DNA of 64,000 nucleotides from Blastopirellula marina. GTDB taxonomy: Bacteria; Planctomycetota; Planctomycetia; Pirellulales; Pirellulaceae. The stretch is from NCBI RefSeq assembly GCF_002967715.1, contig NZ_PUIA01000085.1, positions 62,001 to 126,000 of the forward strand, read 5' to 3'. Under the pieces are notes generated by a model, which was given only the letters and a program-made list of their open reading frames with translations, ran no database searches and had not been told where the DNA came from. Below are positions 46,092 through 54,829 of this stretch, one piece after another (position 1 is the stretch's first letter; each line of letters starts with the position of its first letter). Both the position numbers and the translations under genes were made by a program.

Positions 46092-47843
46092 GTGGCGGAT
46101 TTGTGGCCCCAAATTGAAGACGACTTCAACAAGATCTTTCTTACTCTCAGCCGAGAGCTTGGCGGTTCTCGTTTTCGGATCAACTTCCCAGGCGAGTTCA
46201 ACGGGTTTAGTGAGATCCCTTGGGATGCGATTACTGAGACATATCGCCAACGCGGTAACTATCCCGAATCGCTCGTGCGAATGGCTTTGGCCAGCGATTG
46301 TCTTCATCACCTGGGAATGGCCATTCTGGCCGATCATCGCATTGAAGAGCACGAATTCGACGTTTCATTCTCGGTGGCACTACCGCTGGCCAGTAGTATC
46401 TGCACCCTCTCGCGATTCAAACGCTATAGCACGCTCAGTCGCAACCAGTGGGATGTCTTTCTCAGCGCGTTCATGAACGATCGCGAGTGGTTTGGCGGCA
46501 ACTGCAGCGAGACTCGCAACTTGAGCCTTGTTCTTTGTTTGATCGTGCATCACTTGGGGCGCGATTCCAGTTTGCTGCCAACCTACGAACGCATGATTCG
46601 CACGATTGTCGGCGCGGTGTTTCAGTGGGGTGCATCAACCGACGTCGAACGCGACCTCGTCGACAAGCTTGATCGCATGTTTGAAACTTGCCGGGGAGGC
46701 AACCCTTATACTTCCCGCAGCACGCGTGGACCCTCGCCACTTGACGCGCTGAAGCCGATCAAGCTCGATCCACCGGAGAAAGACGCGATCGAAGAATACG
46801 GGCCTCCGGAAACGATACTCAAAGAAGCCCAGAAGGAACTCGACGGGCTGATCGGATTGAACTCGGTTAAGACAGAAGTCAAACGGCTCATGGCTTATCT
46901 GAAGATTCAAAAGCAGCGCCGCGAACATGGCTTGAAGCAATCGTCGCAAACGCTGCACTTCGTTTTCAAAGGGAACCCAGGCACCGGCAAGACAACCGTT
47001 GCCCGTATCATTGGCAAGATTCTGTATGGCTTTCAAATTCTGAAGACACCGAAACTGGTCGAAGGAGACAGGGTAGCTCTGGTGAGTGGTTACGTTGGGC
47101 AAACGGCTCTGAAAACCGATGAAGTCGTCGATTCGGCTTTGGATGGGGTGCTCTTCATCGACGAGGCCTATGCCCTCTCCAACCCGACGGGGCAGCATGA
47201 TTTCGGCCAGGAAGCGATTAACACACTACTAAAGCGAATGGAGGACAACCGCGATCAACTGGTGGTCATCGTGGCAGGCTACCCCAGACTTATGCAGCAA
47301 TTCATCGAAACCAATCCTGGACTCGAAAGTCGGTTCACACGATACATCGATTTCGATGACTATGCCGTATCCGACCTGTGTCGAATCTTTGAAAAGTTCT
47401 GTGCTGATTCCGAGTACGAGTTGACGAACGAGGCCCGAGCGATCGCCAGCATCCTGTTCACAGCCGCATACCATGGACGCGACGAACGCTTCGGCAATGC
47501 CCGCTTTGTGCGGAATGTCTTCGAACGAGCCGTGGGGCTGCACTCAGAACGTTTGGCGGCCCAGCCGGAAGCGGCCATCTCGCGAGAAGACCTGATTAAC
47601 TTCACCAAGGCAGACATTCCGCTCGAAGCATATCAGCCTCTCAAGGGAAAGACGATCGATCTTGAGAATACCCAGTGGCTTGCGACATGCCCCGGTTGCG
47701 GCCTGGAAAGTGACGGCGGCGTGAAATTCCTCGGCCAACGCGTTACCTGTCGCAAGTGCCAGGAGAAGTTTCAATTCCCCTGGTGGCACGTTCGTGTGGA
47801 AACGGTCAGCGGCATAGACTCAGGACTGCTGAAACCGAACTAA
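46092..47843 (+). CDS. CbbX/SpoVK-like AAA+ ATPase with N-terminal TerB-like region and zinc ribbon
   Basis: A 583-residue protein from a GTG start. The N-terminal helical region (about 45-200) resembles TerB-like domains (MAILADHRIEEHEFD), which is a tentative call. The AAA+ domain (about 250-500) is of the CbbX/SpoVK clade: LDGLIGLNSVKTEVKRL, Walker A GNPGTGKTT at 294-302, SGYVGQTALKT pore-loop region, Walker B GVLFIDEAYALS at 352-363, GLESRFTRYIDF with the arginine finger. A C-terminal zinc ribbon has Cys533, Cys536, Cys553 and Cys556. No RuBisCO gene is nearby, so a CbbX activase role is not supported. It overlaps the stop of the convergent DUF1552 gene by four bases. Confidence 0.9.
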   Translation: MADLWPQIEDDFNKIFLTLSRELGGSRFRINFPGEFNGFSEIPWDAITETYRQRGNYPESLVRMALASDCLHHLGMAILADHRIEEHEFDVSFSVALPLASSICTLSRFKRYSTLSRNQWDVFLSAFMNDREWFGGNCSETRNLSLVLCLIVHHLGRDSSLLPTYERMIRTIVGAVFQWGASTDVERDLVDKLDRMFETCRGGNPYTSRSTRGPSPLDALKPIKLDPPEKDAIEEYGPPETILKEAQKELDGLIGLNSVKTEVKRLMAYLKIQKQRREHGLKQSSQTLHFVFKGNPGTGKTTVARIIGKILYGFQILKTPKLVEGDRVALVSGYVGQTALKTDEVVDSALDGVLFIDEAYALSNPTGQHDFGQEAINTLLKRMEDNRDQLVVIVAGYPRLMQQFIETNPGLESRFTRYIDFDDYAVSDLCRIFEKFCADSEYELTNEARAIASILFTAAYHGRDERFGNARFVRNVFERAVGLHSERLAAQPEAAISREDLINFTKADIPLEAYQPLKGKTIDLENTQWLATCPGCGLESDGGVKFLGQRVTCRKCQEKFQFPWWHVRVETVSGIDSGLLKPN

Positions 47844-49117
47844 ACGGCCGGCAGTTCTGTTAACGTTCCACGCCCCGAAGAGAACTGATCGATCTCGACT
47901 CCCACATGCTGCAGGTAACTGACCAGTAAGTTGCACAGCGGCGGAGCCTTGTCTTCCTGATAGGCAATATGCTGCCCGTGACGGAAGTGCCCGCCGGCGG
48001 CAATAATCGGCAAGTTAGTGTTATTGTGACTCGATGCGTTTCCGAGATTGGAACCGAACAGAATCGCCGTCTGGTCTAACAGCGAATGCGACCCTTCTTT
48101 GGCGTCTTCCAACTTTTGCATCAGCTCAGCGAAAAGCCGCATTTCTTCCAGTTCGATAATGGTCAGCATCTCGATCTTATCGGGATCTCGGCCGTGATGG
48201 CTGAGGTTATGCCAACCGTCGTCGACACCATCGAGCGAAACCACCTCGTTGCCGCCGGGCGCGACCAACGAAATGAAGCGGGTCGAGTCGGTTTGAATCG
48301 CCAGGAAGATCATCTCGTACATGAGCCGCAGCCTCTGGGTCAATTCGGCCCGGTCATCGATATCTTTTGGCTGCTTACGATCGACCTCAGGCTTAGGCTG
48401 CTTGGCCCACGCTTCGGCCTGAACCAGACGCTGCTCCAACTCTCGCACGCTGGTGAAGTACTGGTCCAGCGTTTGATTGTCTTCGCGGCCCACCTTCTTA
48501 GTGACCTTTTTCGTCTGCTCTTGAACCAGGTCCATAATGCTTTGGCCATCCTCGATCCGCCGCATCTGCTCTTCTTTTTCCTGCTGTGTTCCTTCGAGAA
48601 AGAGCTTTGCGAACAGCTTCGAGGGCCGATTCTCGGCCGGAATCTGCACACCGCTACGCGTGTAGGAAAGACTGTTGTAGTCGACGGCAAGTGTCAGCGA
48701 ACTGAAGCGAGTCTTGTACCCCAGTTGTTCTGCGGCGAGTTGGTCCACTGAAATGGTATTCTGGAAGCTTGGCTGTCCTGGGTGTGCGGCCCCAGTCAGA
48801 AAGCTCTTTTCCGCCGAATGTCCACCATCCACGTTGGGATGCATGATTCCGGAGATCACCGAGAACTTATCCCGCAATGCCCCCATCGGTTTGAGATAAG
48901 GAGTCAGTTCGTAGTCCTTGCCAGCCTTCTCAGGAAACAGATTGGGCGTATGAATCCCCAGCGGAGCACAAATGGCCAGCATACGCCGTACGTCGCTTGC
49001 TTCGCCTGGCTCGTCTTTGGCCAGCAATCGGGTCGCTCTCATACTGCCTAACAGCGGCAGCCCCATCGCAATCCCATAGGCACGCAGAAACGTTCGTCGA
49101 CTAAGTTGGTTCGACAT
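47840..49117 (-). CDS. TAT-exported DUF1552 protein
   Basis: A 425-residue protein with a twin-arginine leader (LSRRTFLRAYGIAMGLPLLG, residues 5-24) and a DUF1552 domain through its length: MLAICAPLGIHTPNLFP, FSVISGIMHPNVDGGHSAEKSFLTG, FISLVAPGGNEVVSLDGVDDGWHNLSHHG and LDQTAILFGSNLGNASSHNNTNLPIIAAGGHF. The fold is related to the alkaline phosphatase/sulfatase-like DUF1501 proteins, with conserved His and Asp that might bind metal. It is always found with DUF1592/DUF1588 cytochrome-like proteins, as here (35 bp downstream of that gene). The substrate is unknown. Confidence 0.92.
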   Translation of the reverse strand: MSNQLSRRTFLRAYGIAMGLPLLGSMRATRLLAKDEPGEASDVRRMLAICAPLGIHTPNLFPEKAGKDYELTPYLKPMGALRDKFSVISGIMHPNVDGGHSAEKSFLTGAAHPGQPSFQNTISVDQLAAEQLGYKTRFSSLTLAVDYNSLSYTRSGVQIPAENRPSKLFAKLFLEGTQQEKEEQMRRIEDGQSIMDLVQEQTKKVTKKVGREDNQTLDQYFTSVRELEQRLVQAEAWAKQPKPEVDRKQPKDIDDRAELTQRLRLMYEMIFLAIQTDSTRFISLVAPGGNEVVSLDGVDDGWHNLSHHGRDPDKIEMLTIIELEEMRLFAELMQKLEDAKEGSHSLLDQTAILFGSNLGNASSHNNTNLPIIAAGGHFRHGQHIAYQEDKAPPLCNLLVSYLQHVGVEIDQFSSGRGTLTELPAV

Positions 49118-49152
49118 TGCGAATCCTTTAAAAGCTCAGAGAGCCATAAATT

Positions 49153-51555
49153 CTAAGGAGCGAGGAACAAGTCACTTTCCACCACGGCCTGAATCATCGA
49201 CTTGAGGCCATGGTCGTTCTTACTCGAGGCGGCAACAATCTGATCGGCGGCCTCGCGTTGGGGAAGTCCCATCTTGCGACCGGTAGCATAGATCAGCAGT
49301 TTTTCGGCAATCGCGCGCGCCACCAGCGGTTGGTCGTCGACCAATTGCTGTCGAAACTGGATGAAGTTCTCGAACTTACGACCATCGGCCATTTCAAAGG
49401 ACGATTCCACATCGGGACCTTTACGGTACGACTTCTGGTCCGGAATCTTTTCTCCGTCGCCAATCGAGCGATAAAAGTCTCGATGCCCACCAATCGCGTC
49501 AAACTCTTCCAGCGCGAAACCGGGCGGGTCGATCCGCTTATGGCAACTCGCACACTCTGCAATGCTGCGATGCTTGTCGAGTTGCTCGCGAATCGTTGTT
49601 GCTCCACGAATGTCAGGCTCGACCGCCGGAACGCCAGGAGGCGGTGGGGGAGCTGGCCGACCGAGTATCTTATCGAGTACCCACACGCCGCGAATTACCG
49701 GCGATGTGGTCGTGCCGTTGGCCGTTACCTTCAAGACGCTTGCTTGCGTCAGCACGCCGCCGCGAAGGCAATCTTCAGGCAGCATAACCTTCCGGAAATG
49801 CTCGTGCCCTTCGACCTTTGGCAGACCATAGTGCCCGGCCATGCGTTGATTGAGAAACGTCCAGTCGGAGTCGACGAAGTTCATCACGCTCAAATCCTCC
49901 TGCAGTACATGCTCGAAGAAATGACGCGTTTCCCCCAACATCCCTTCCAGCAGCAAGGGGTCGTATTCTGGGTAAAGCTTCTTGTCCGGTGTGGTGAATT
50001 CGATATCTCGCAGATCGAGCCACTGCGCCGTAAAGTCATTCACCAGGTTTTTAATCTTGGGATCCGCGATCATTCGATCGACCTGCTGGCGACGAATGAC
50101 CGGATCGCTCAGCTTGCCAGCGGCGGCCAGGTTCAATAGTTCCTCATCTGGCATCGTCGACCAAAGGAAGTACGACATCCGCGATGCGATCGTGTAGTCG
50201 TCAACGACCGGGTCTCGATTGATAAGCAAGAACTGCGGGGCACACATCACGGCGGTCACCCCGGTACGTGCGGCCTGTTCGAAGGTGCGACCGCTTTCCA
50301 GGCGATTCTGAGCCAGGTCGATAAACGGCTGCATTTCCTCGTCGGATACAGGGCGTCGGAAAGCCCGTGGAATGAAGTTCTTCAGCATTCGTTCGAGGTC
50401 TTCCTTAGGCTGTGTCGACTCGACAATGTGCCCTTTGACGTTCTTACGGTGTCGCATCCAGACAGGCCACTGTTCTTTCATCGAGATACTCTCGACATCG
50501 CCAAACAGTCTCTTGGTCGCCTCGGAAGGAAACGCCTGATCGAGCGGACCATGCGTTTCTACCCAAGCTATTCCCACCCCGGGGCGTTTCTCGTGCTTGT
50601 CTCGCCAGGTTACGTGCTCAGGCCATACGCGCGGTACGATATGGATCGTGTCCCCTGCTTCCATCCGACACGTGAATTCGACGACGCGCGGACTCTGCGG
50701 CGTGCCAGTCGCGTCAAAGATGCCGATAAACTCTTGCGTATCAGGGCCAAACAGAGATCCAACATACAATGCGACCGAGATCGTTCGATCGTTCGGATCG
50801 TGCGGCCAAATCGCCACACGGCAGCGATAGACACCATCCTCAATCGGGTGCGCGTCATCAATCCGCGCCGGCGGCCAGCCAGGAGTGAACTTGACCAACG
50901 AACCGTCGACCTCAATGACGCCTCCCTTATTCTTGTCAACCGAGTCGATATTCTCTTTGATCTGCATCAATTCCGCCCGGCGAGTCTCAGGCGGAAGGGG
51001 CGGAATCCGACGAATCGTCGCATCAAATGCAACGTTCGCTGCTTTCAGATACTCTTCCAACAGCACCGAAGAAAAACTGAGCCCGTCGATCCCTTTGTCG
51101 AAGCCTTGGACCTTGCCATCTTCCGGCAGAAGGTCGACCAGTGGAACATCGATCCCCAACAGGTCATGCACGGTGTTTTCATACTCTTTGCGATTGAGCC
51201 GACGCAGAGAAATCGGACGGGGGACTGCCTGGGTTACCGTTTCGACAATCTGCTGAACCAACAACTTCTTCTCTTCGGCCGTGGGCTGCTCGTTAGTATC
51301 CGGCGGCATCTCTCCCCGCTCTACGGCATTGACCACCCGCGACCAGACATGAGCGTTGTCGAGTGATGCCGAAGGAAACACGAGCGTGTCTAATCGCAGG
51401 TTGGCTTCCTGGGCGTCTGCTCCGTGGCACTCGATGCAGTGGGTCTTGAAAAGCGCGCGCACGTGGGCGTTCTCAGCCGCCGTGGCATACTGTAAGGGTA
51501 ATGCGAGAGCAGAAAGCCCCAGCAGGCAGGTAGCGATAAGGTAGGGATGCTTCAT
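49153..51555 (-). CDS. Exported DUF1592/DUF1588 planctomycete cytochrome-type protein
   Basis: An 800-residue protein with a signal peptide (about 1-26, LPLQYATAA) and a PSCyt1-like N-terminal heme site CIECH at 40-44. DUF1587, DUF1595, DUF1592, DUF1588 and DUF1585 blocks follow: PRPISLRRLNRKEYENTVHDLLG, FIPRAFRRPVSDEEM, DYTIASRMSYFLWSTMPDEELL, RGVWVLDKILGRPAPPPPPGVP and LLIYATGRKMGLPQREA. A second CxxCH, CASCHKRIDPPGFALEEFD, lies in DUF1588. The start is the ATG at 51555, which gives the signal peptide. The pair with the DUF1552 gene is a conserved envelope module likely oxidising a carbohydrate or related substrate. Confidence 0.92.
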   Translation of the reverse strand: MKHPYLIATCLLGLSALALPLQYATAAENAHVRALFKTHCIECHGADAQEANLRLDTLVFPSASLDNAHVWSRVVNAVERGEMPPDTNEQPTAEEKKLLVQQIVETVTQAVPRPISLRRLNRKEYENTVHDLLGIDVPLVDLLPEDGKVQGFDKGIDGLSFSSVLLEEYLKAANVAFDATIRRIPPLPPETRRAELMQIKENIDSVDKNKGGVIEVDGSLVKFTPGWPPARIDDAHPIEDGVYRCRVAIWPHDPNDRTISVALYVGSLFGPDTQEFIGIFDATGTPQSPRVVEFTCRMEAGDTIHIVPRVWPEHVTWRDKHEKRPGVGIAWVETHGPLDQAFPSEATKRLFGDVESISMKEQWPVWMRHRKNVKGHIVESTQPKEDLERMLKNFIPRAFRRPVSDEEMQPFIDLAQNRLESGRTFEQAARTGVTAVMCAPQFLLINRDPVVDDYTIASRMSYFLWSTMPDEELLNLAAAGKLSDPVIRRQQVDRMIADPKIKNLVNDFTAQWLDLRDIEFTTPDKKLYPEYDPLLLEGMLGETRHFFEHVLQEDLSVMNFVDSDWTFLNQRMAGHYGLPKVEGHEHFRKVMLPEDCLRGGVLTQASVLKVTANGTTTSPVIRGVWVLDKILGRPAPPPPPGVPAVEPDIRGATTIREQLDKHRSIAECASCHKRIDPPGFALEEFDAIGGHRDFYRSIGDGEKIPDQKSYRKGPDVESSFEMADGRKFENFIQFRQQLVDDQPLVARAIAEKLLIYATGRKMGLPQREAADQIVAASSKNDHGLKSMIQAVVESDLFLAP

Positions 51556-51715
51556 GGTTGAAGTATAACGGTGAAAAGACAATTTCCTGACGTTTTTTGC
51601 CAGCAGATTGCATAGCTTTCCTACCTATGACGAGACCAGAGAAAAGGTTACGTCAAATTTCGCCCCAGTAAGCAACATCCTGCGATGCCAGGCGGCTAAT
51701 ATCGCGAGGCTGCCG

Positions 51716-53152
51716 TCAGCACTCGCTGATATTGACGGCCAAGCCCCCCCGAGAGGTTTCTTTGTAGCGGGAAGACATATCGGCACCAGTGCGTTTCATC
51801 ACCCGAATGACTCTGTCGAGCGAGACGAAATGGCTTCCGTCACCGCGAAGCGCCAGACGACAAGCGTTGATCGCCTTAACGGCCCCCATCGCATTGCGTT
51901 CGATGCATGGAACCTGAACCAGTCCCTTGATCGGATCGCAGGTCAGACCCAAGTTGTGTTCCATGCCGATTTCAGCGGCCTCTTCGACCTGCCGTGGCGA
52001 CCCACCGCGGACTTCGGTTAACGCTCCGGCAGCCATGCTGCACGCGACCCCGACTTCCCCCTGGCAGCCAACTTCGGCCCCCGAGATAGAAGCGTTCTTC
52101 TTGTACAAGGCACCAATCGCGGCGGCGGTGAGTAAGAACTGCTCGATCTTTTCCGGCGAAGATTCCGGGCAGAAGCGATCGAAGTAGCATAGTACCGCGG
52201 GGATAATCCCGGCCGCCCCATTGGTTGGCGCGGTTACGACCCGTCCGCCGGCCGCATTTTCTTCGTTTACCGCAATCGCGTACAGGTCGACCCAGTCCAG
52301 AATATTGAGCGGATCACGCATGTTCGCTTCGGGGCGACTGGTAAGCGTTTGATGAAGACTTGGGGCACGACGACGGATGTTCAGCCCGCCCGGTAAGATC
52401 CCTTCATTACGGCATCCACGGTCGACACAGGATTGCATTGTTGCCCAGATCTTCTGCAGACCTTCGCGGATCTCGGACTCGGAGCGAAACGCCTTTTCAT
52501 TCTCCAAAGCAATCTGACTGATTCCGCACCCTTGCTCTTCGGCCAGTTTCAACAGTTCGGCAGCCGAACTGAAAGGAAACGGTACCGCCGACATAGGATG
52601 GGCGATTCCCTTCCCTTCGTCCCCTTCCCGGACCACAAACCCACCGCCAATCGAATAGTAGGTCTCGGATGCCAAAGGCTCGCTACTTTCACGCGTGGCA
52701 AACGCACGGAAGCGAAGTGCGTTGGGGTGCCCTTCCAGGAACGTCTTCCGCTGAAAGAGCAGGTCTTCCTTTTCGATAAAGTGAATCATCCGCCGGCCAG
52801 CCAGGTTCAACTCATTTCGGCCGCGAATTAACTCCAACTTGCCAGCGACTGTTTCCGGATTAATCAGATCGGGGACTTCTCCCTGCAAACCCATCAGGAC
52901 GGCGACATCGGTGGCGTGACCGATGCCAGTCAGGGCTAGCGAGCCATACAGATCGACTTCGACACGCCCAATGGCGTCTAGCTGGCCGTTGTCTGCCAAA
53001 TTGGCCAAAAACATCTCGGCCGCACGCATGGGGCCCACGCTATGCGAACTAGATGGTCCGATGCCGATCTTGAACAAATCGAAAACCCCAACAAATGCCT
53101 GTTGTTCAGCATTTTCGGGTGGAGTAACGACCTTTGCCGGCTTTGTTGCCAC
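51716..53152 (-). CDS. sdaA: L-serine ammonia-lyase (iron-sulfur type, single chain)
   Basis: A 478-residue L-serine dehydratase converting serine to pyruvate and ammonia. The beta-type N-terminal domain has [22 protein letters not shown] near residue 25. The alpha-type C-terminal domain has [14 protein letters not shown] near 303, [22 protein letters not shown] near 350, and [16 protein letters not shown] near 405; these Cys are ligands of the oxygen-sensitive [4Fe-4S] cluster. Length matches single-chain SdaA. It lies between two exported redox gene pairs with no obvious functional link, and a cluster of TCACGAA sites occurs upstream. Confidence 0.95.
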   Translation of the reverse strand: MATKPAKVVTPPENAEQQAFVGVFDLFKIGIGPSSSHSVGPMRAAEMFLANLADNGQLDAIGRVEVDLYGSLALTGIGHATDVAVLMGLQGEVPDLINPETVAGKLELIRGRNELNLAGRRMIHFIEKEDLLFQRKTFLEGHPNALRFRAFATRESSEPLASETYYSIGGGFVVREGDEGKGIAHPMSAVPFPFSSAAELLKLAEEQGCGISQIALENEKAFRSESEIREGLQKIWATMQSCVDRGCRNEGILPGGLNIRRRAPSLHQTLTSRPEANMRDPLNILDWVDLYAIAVNEENAAGGRVVTAPTNGAAGIIPAVLCYFDRFCPESSPEKIEQFLLTAAAIGALYKKNASISGAEVGCQGEVGVACSMAAGALTEVRGGSPRQVEEAAEIGMEHNLGLTCDPIKGLVQVPCIERNAMGAVKAINACRLALRGDGSHFVSLDRVIRVMKRTGADMSSRYKETSRGGLAVNISEC

Positions 53153-53213
53153 GGGGAATTCCTACAGAAAACGAATAATTGCGCCTCCAGGAATTGTGGA
53201 CTATCGCGCAGGC

Positions 53214-53268
53214 TTCGTGAAGGGTGATTTTCACGAAAACCGAGTTCTTCATCTGAGAAAATCACGAA
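53214..53268. promoter_or_regulatory. Three TCACGAA sites upstream of sdaA
   Basis: TTCGTGA at 53214-53220 and TCACGAA at 53231-53237 form an inverted repeat with a 10-base spacer. A third copy is at 53262-53268. A further exact pair, GTGATTTTC / GAAAATCAC (53224-53232, 53257-53265), overlaps them. The sites lie 60-115 bp upstream of the sdaA start and also 3' to the DUF1501 gene. Confidence 0.4.
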
Positions 53269-53299
53269 AGCGGGCGAAACCTTCTTAGCATATTCGAGA

Positions 53300-54778
53300 C
53301 TACGCCAGAATGTCTTTCACGATGTGCCCGTGCACATCGGTCAAACGGAAATAGCGACCCTGGAATCGGAAGGTCAGCTTTTCGTGATCGATCCCCAGCA
53401 GGTGCAGCATCGTGGCATGAAGATCATGCACGTGCATCGGGTTCTCTACCACATTATAGCAAACGTCGTCCGTTTTCCCGTAGGTAAACCCACGCTTGAT
53501 GCCGGCTCCGGTCATCCACAGCGAGAAACAGCGGGGATGATGATCGCGCCCATAGGTCTCGGCATTGAGCGTTCCCTGACAGTACGAGGTCCGGCCGAAC
53601 TCACCACCCCACACAACCAGCGTATCGTCCAGCATGCCTCGCTGCTTCAGATCGTTGACCAGGGCCTTGGTGGGCTGATCCGTATCGTGACACTGCCCCG
53701 GCAACTGTTTGGGCAGCGTGAAGTGCTGATCCCACCCCATGTGGAACAATTGCACGAAGCGAACGTCCCGCTCGGCCAGGCGGCGAGCCAACAGACAGTT
53801 GTAGGCATACGTTCCACGCTTGGTGACATCGGGGCCGTAGGAATCGAGCACGTGCTGCGGTTCGTCCGAGAAGTCGGTCAGATCCGGCACCGATGTTTGC
53901 ATGCGGTACGCCAGTTCGTACTGCTGAATTCGTGTGTGGATCTCAGGGTCGCCAAACTCTTCCAACTTCTTTTGATTCAGTCGGGCAAGATCGTCCAGCA
54001 TGCGGCGGCGGGCAGCGGGATTTAAACCTTCTGGATTGCTGAGGTAAAGAACCGGGTCCCCAACACTCATCAGCTTCACGCCGCTGTAAGTCGAGGGGAG
54101 AAAACCACTTCCCCACAGTCGATCGTATAACGGCTGGCAGTTCGGCCGCCCGGTTCCACGCGAGACCATCGTGATGAACGTCGGCAGGTTCTGGTTCATC
54201 GTGCCCAGGCCGTAGTGAAGCCACGAACCAAAGCTGGGTCGGCCCGGCAACTGATGCCCCGACTGAAAGAAGGTCATCGCCGGATCATGATTGATCGCTT
54301 CGGTCTGCATCGAACGAATCAGACACATATCATCGGCCAGCGAGGCGATATGTGGAATCAACTCGCTGCCGATCTCGATGCCAGACTGCCCACTCTTGGT
54401 GAACTTATACCGCGATCCAGCCAACGGAAACGACTTCTGCCCCGCAGTCATACCCGTGACACGCTGTGTCATCTCGACAAAGTCCGTCAGCTCTTTGCCT
54501 TCGTTTTCGCGTAAAAGTGGCTTCGGGTCGAACAACTCTTGCTGGGAAGGAGCGCCACTTTGAAACAAATAGATAACACGTTTTGCCTTGGGAGGATTAT
54601 GGAACGCTTTCAGCGCACCAGTCGGAGCGGCATCGGTACTTTCCTTCGACTCGCCGAAGGCATTCTTACCCAAAAGTGAAGCAAGCGCCGCCACACCAAT
54701 ACCCGACGCCGATCGGCCAAAGAAGTGCCGTCGAGTCAGCATCATGCGATGTTCGTTTGCGTCGTTCAAAGGATTCAT
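53300..54778 (-). CDS. TAT-exported DUF1501 protein
   Basis: A 492-residue protein with a twin-arginine leader (TRRHFFGRSASGIGVAALASLLG, about 15-37) and a DUF1501 domain: AKRVIYLFQSGAPSQQELFDPKP, RYKFTKSGQSGIEIGSELIPHIA, AMTFFQSGHQLPGRPSFGSWLHYGLG, LVVWGGEFGRT and HHPRCFSLWMTGAGIKRG. The fold belongs to the alkaline phosphatase/sulfatase superfamily, with conserved His/Asp that may bind metal, but activity is unproven. It lies 51 bp downstream of the DUF1553 gene on the same strand, the standard planctomycete pair. Confidence 0.94.
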   Translation of the reverse strand: MNPLNDANEHRMMLTRRHFFGRSASGIGVAALASLLGKNAFGESKESTDAAPTGALKAFHNPPKAKRVIYLFQSGAPSQQELFDPKPLLRENEGKELTDFVEMTQRVTGMTAGQKSFPLAGSRYKFTKSGQSGIEIGSELIPHIASLADDMCLIRSMQTEAINHDPAMTFFQSGHQLPGRPSFGSWLHYGLGTMNQNLPTFITMVSRGTGRPNCQPLYDRLWGSGFLPSTYSGVKLMSVGDPVLYLSNPEGLNPAARRRMLDDLARLNQKKLEEFGDPEIHTRIQQYELAYRMQTSVPDLTDFSDEPQHVLDSYGPDVTKRGTYAYNCLLARRLAERDVRFVQLFHMGWDQHFTLPKQLPGQCHDTDQPTKALVNDLKQRGMLDDTLVVWGGEFGRTSYCQGTLNAETYGRDHHPRCFSLWMTGAGIKRGFTYGKTDDVCYNVVENPMHVHDLHATMLHLLGIDHEKLTFRFQGRYFRLTDVHGHIVKDILA

Positions 54779-54829
54779 GGTTTATCACTCCGTGAACAAG
54801 TCACGTGGAATTCATCGAGGGAAGCGAAA

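Noticed and set aside
46092-47843. RuBisCO activase CbbX
   Set aside because: The AAA+ domain is similar, but no RuBisCO or Calvin-cycle gene is nearby and the protein has extra N-terminal and zinc-ribbon domains.
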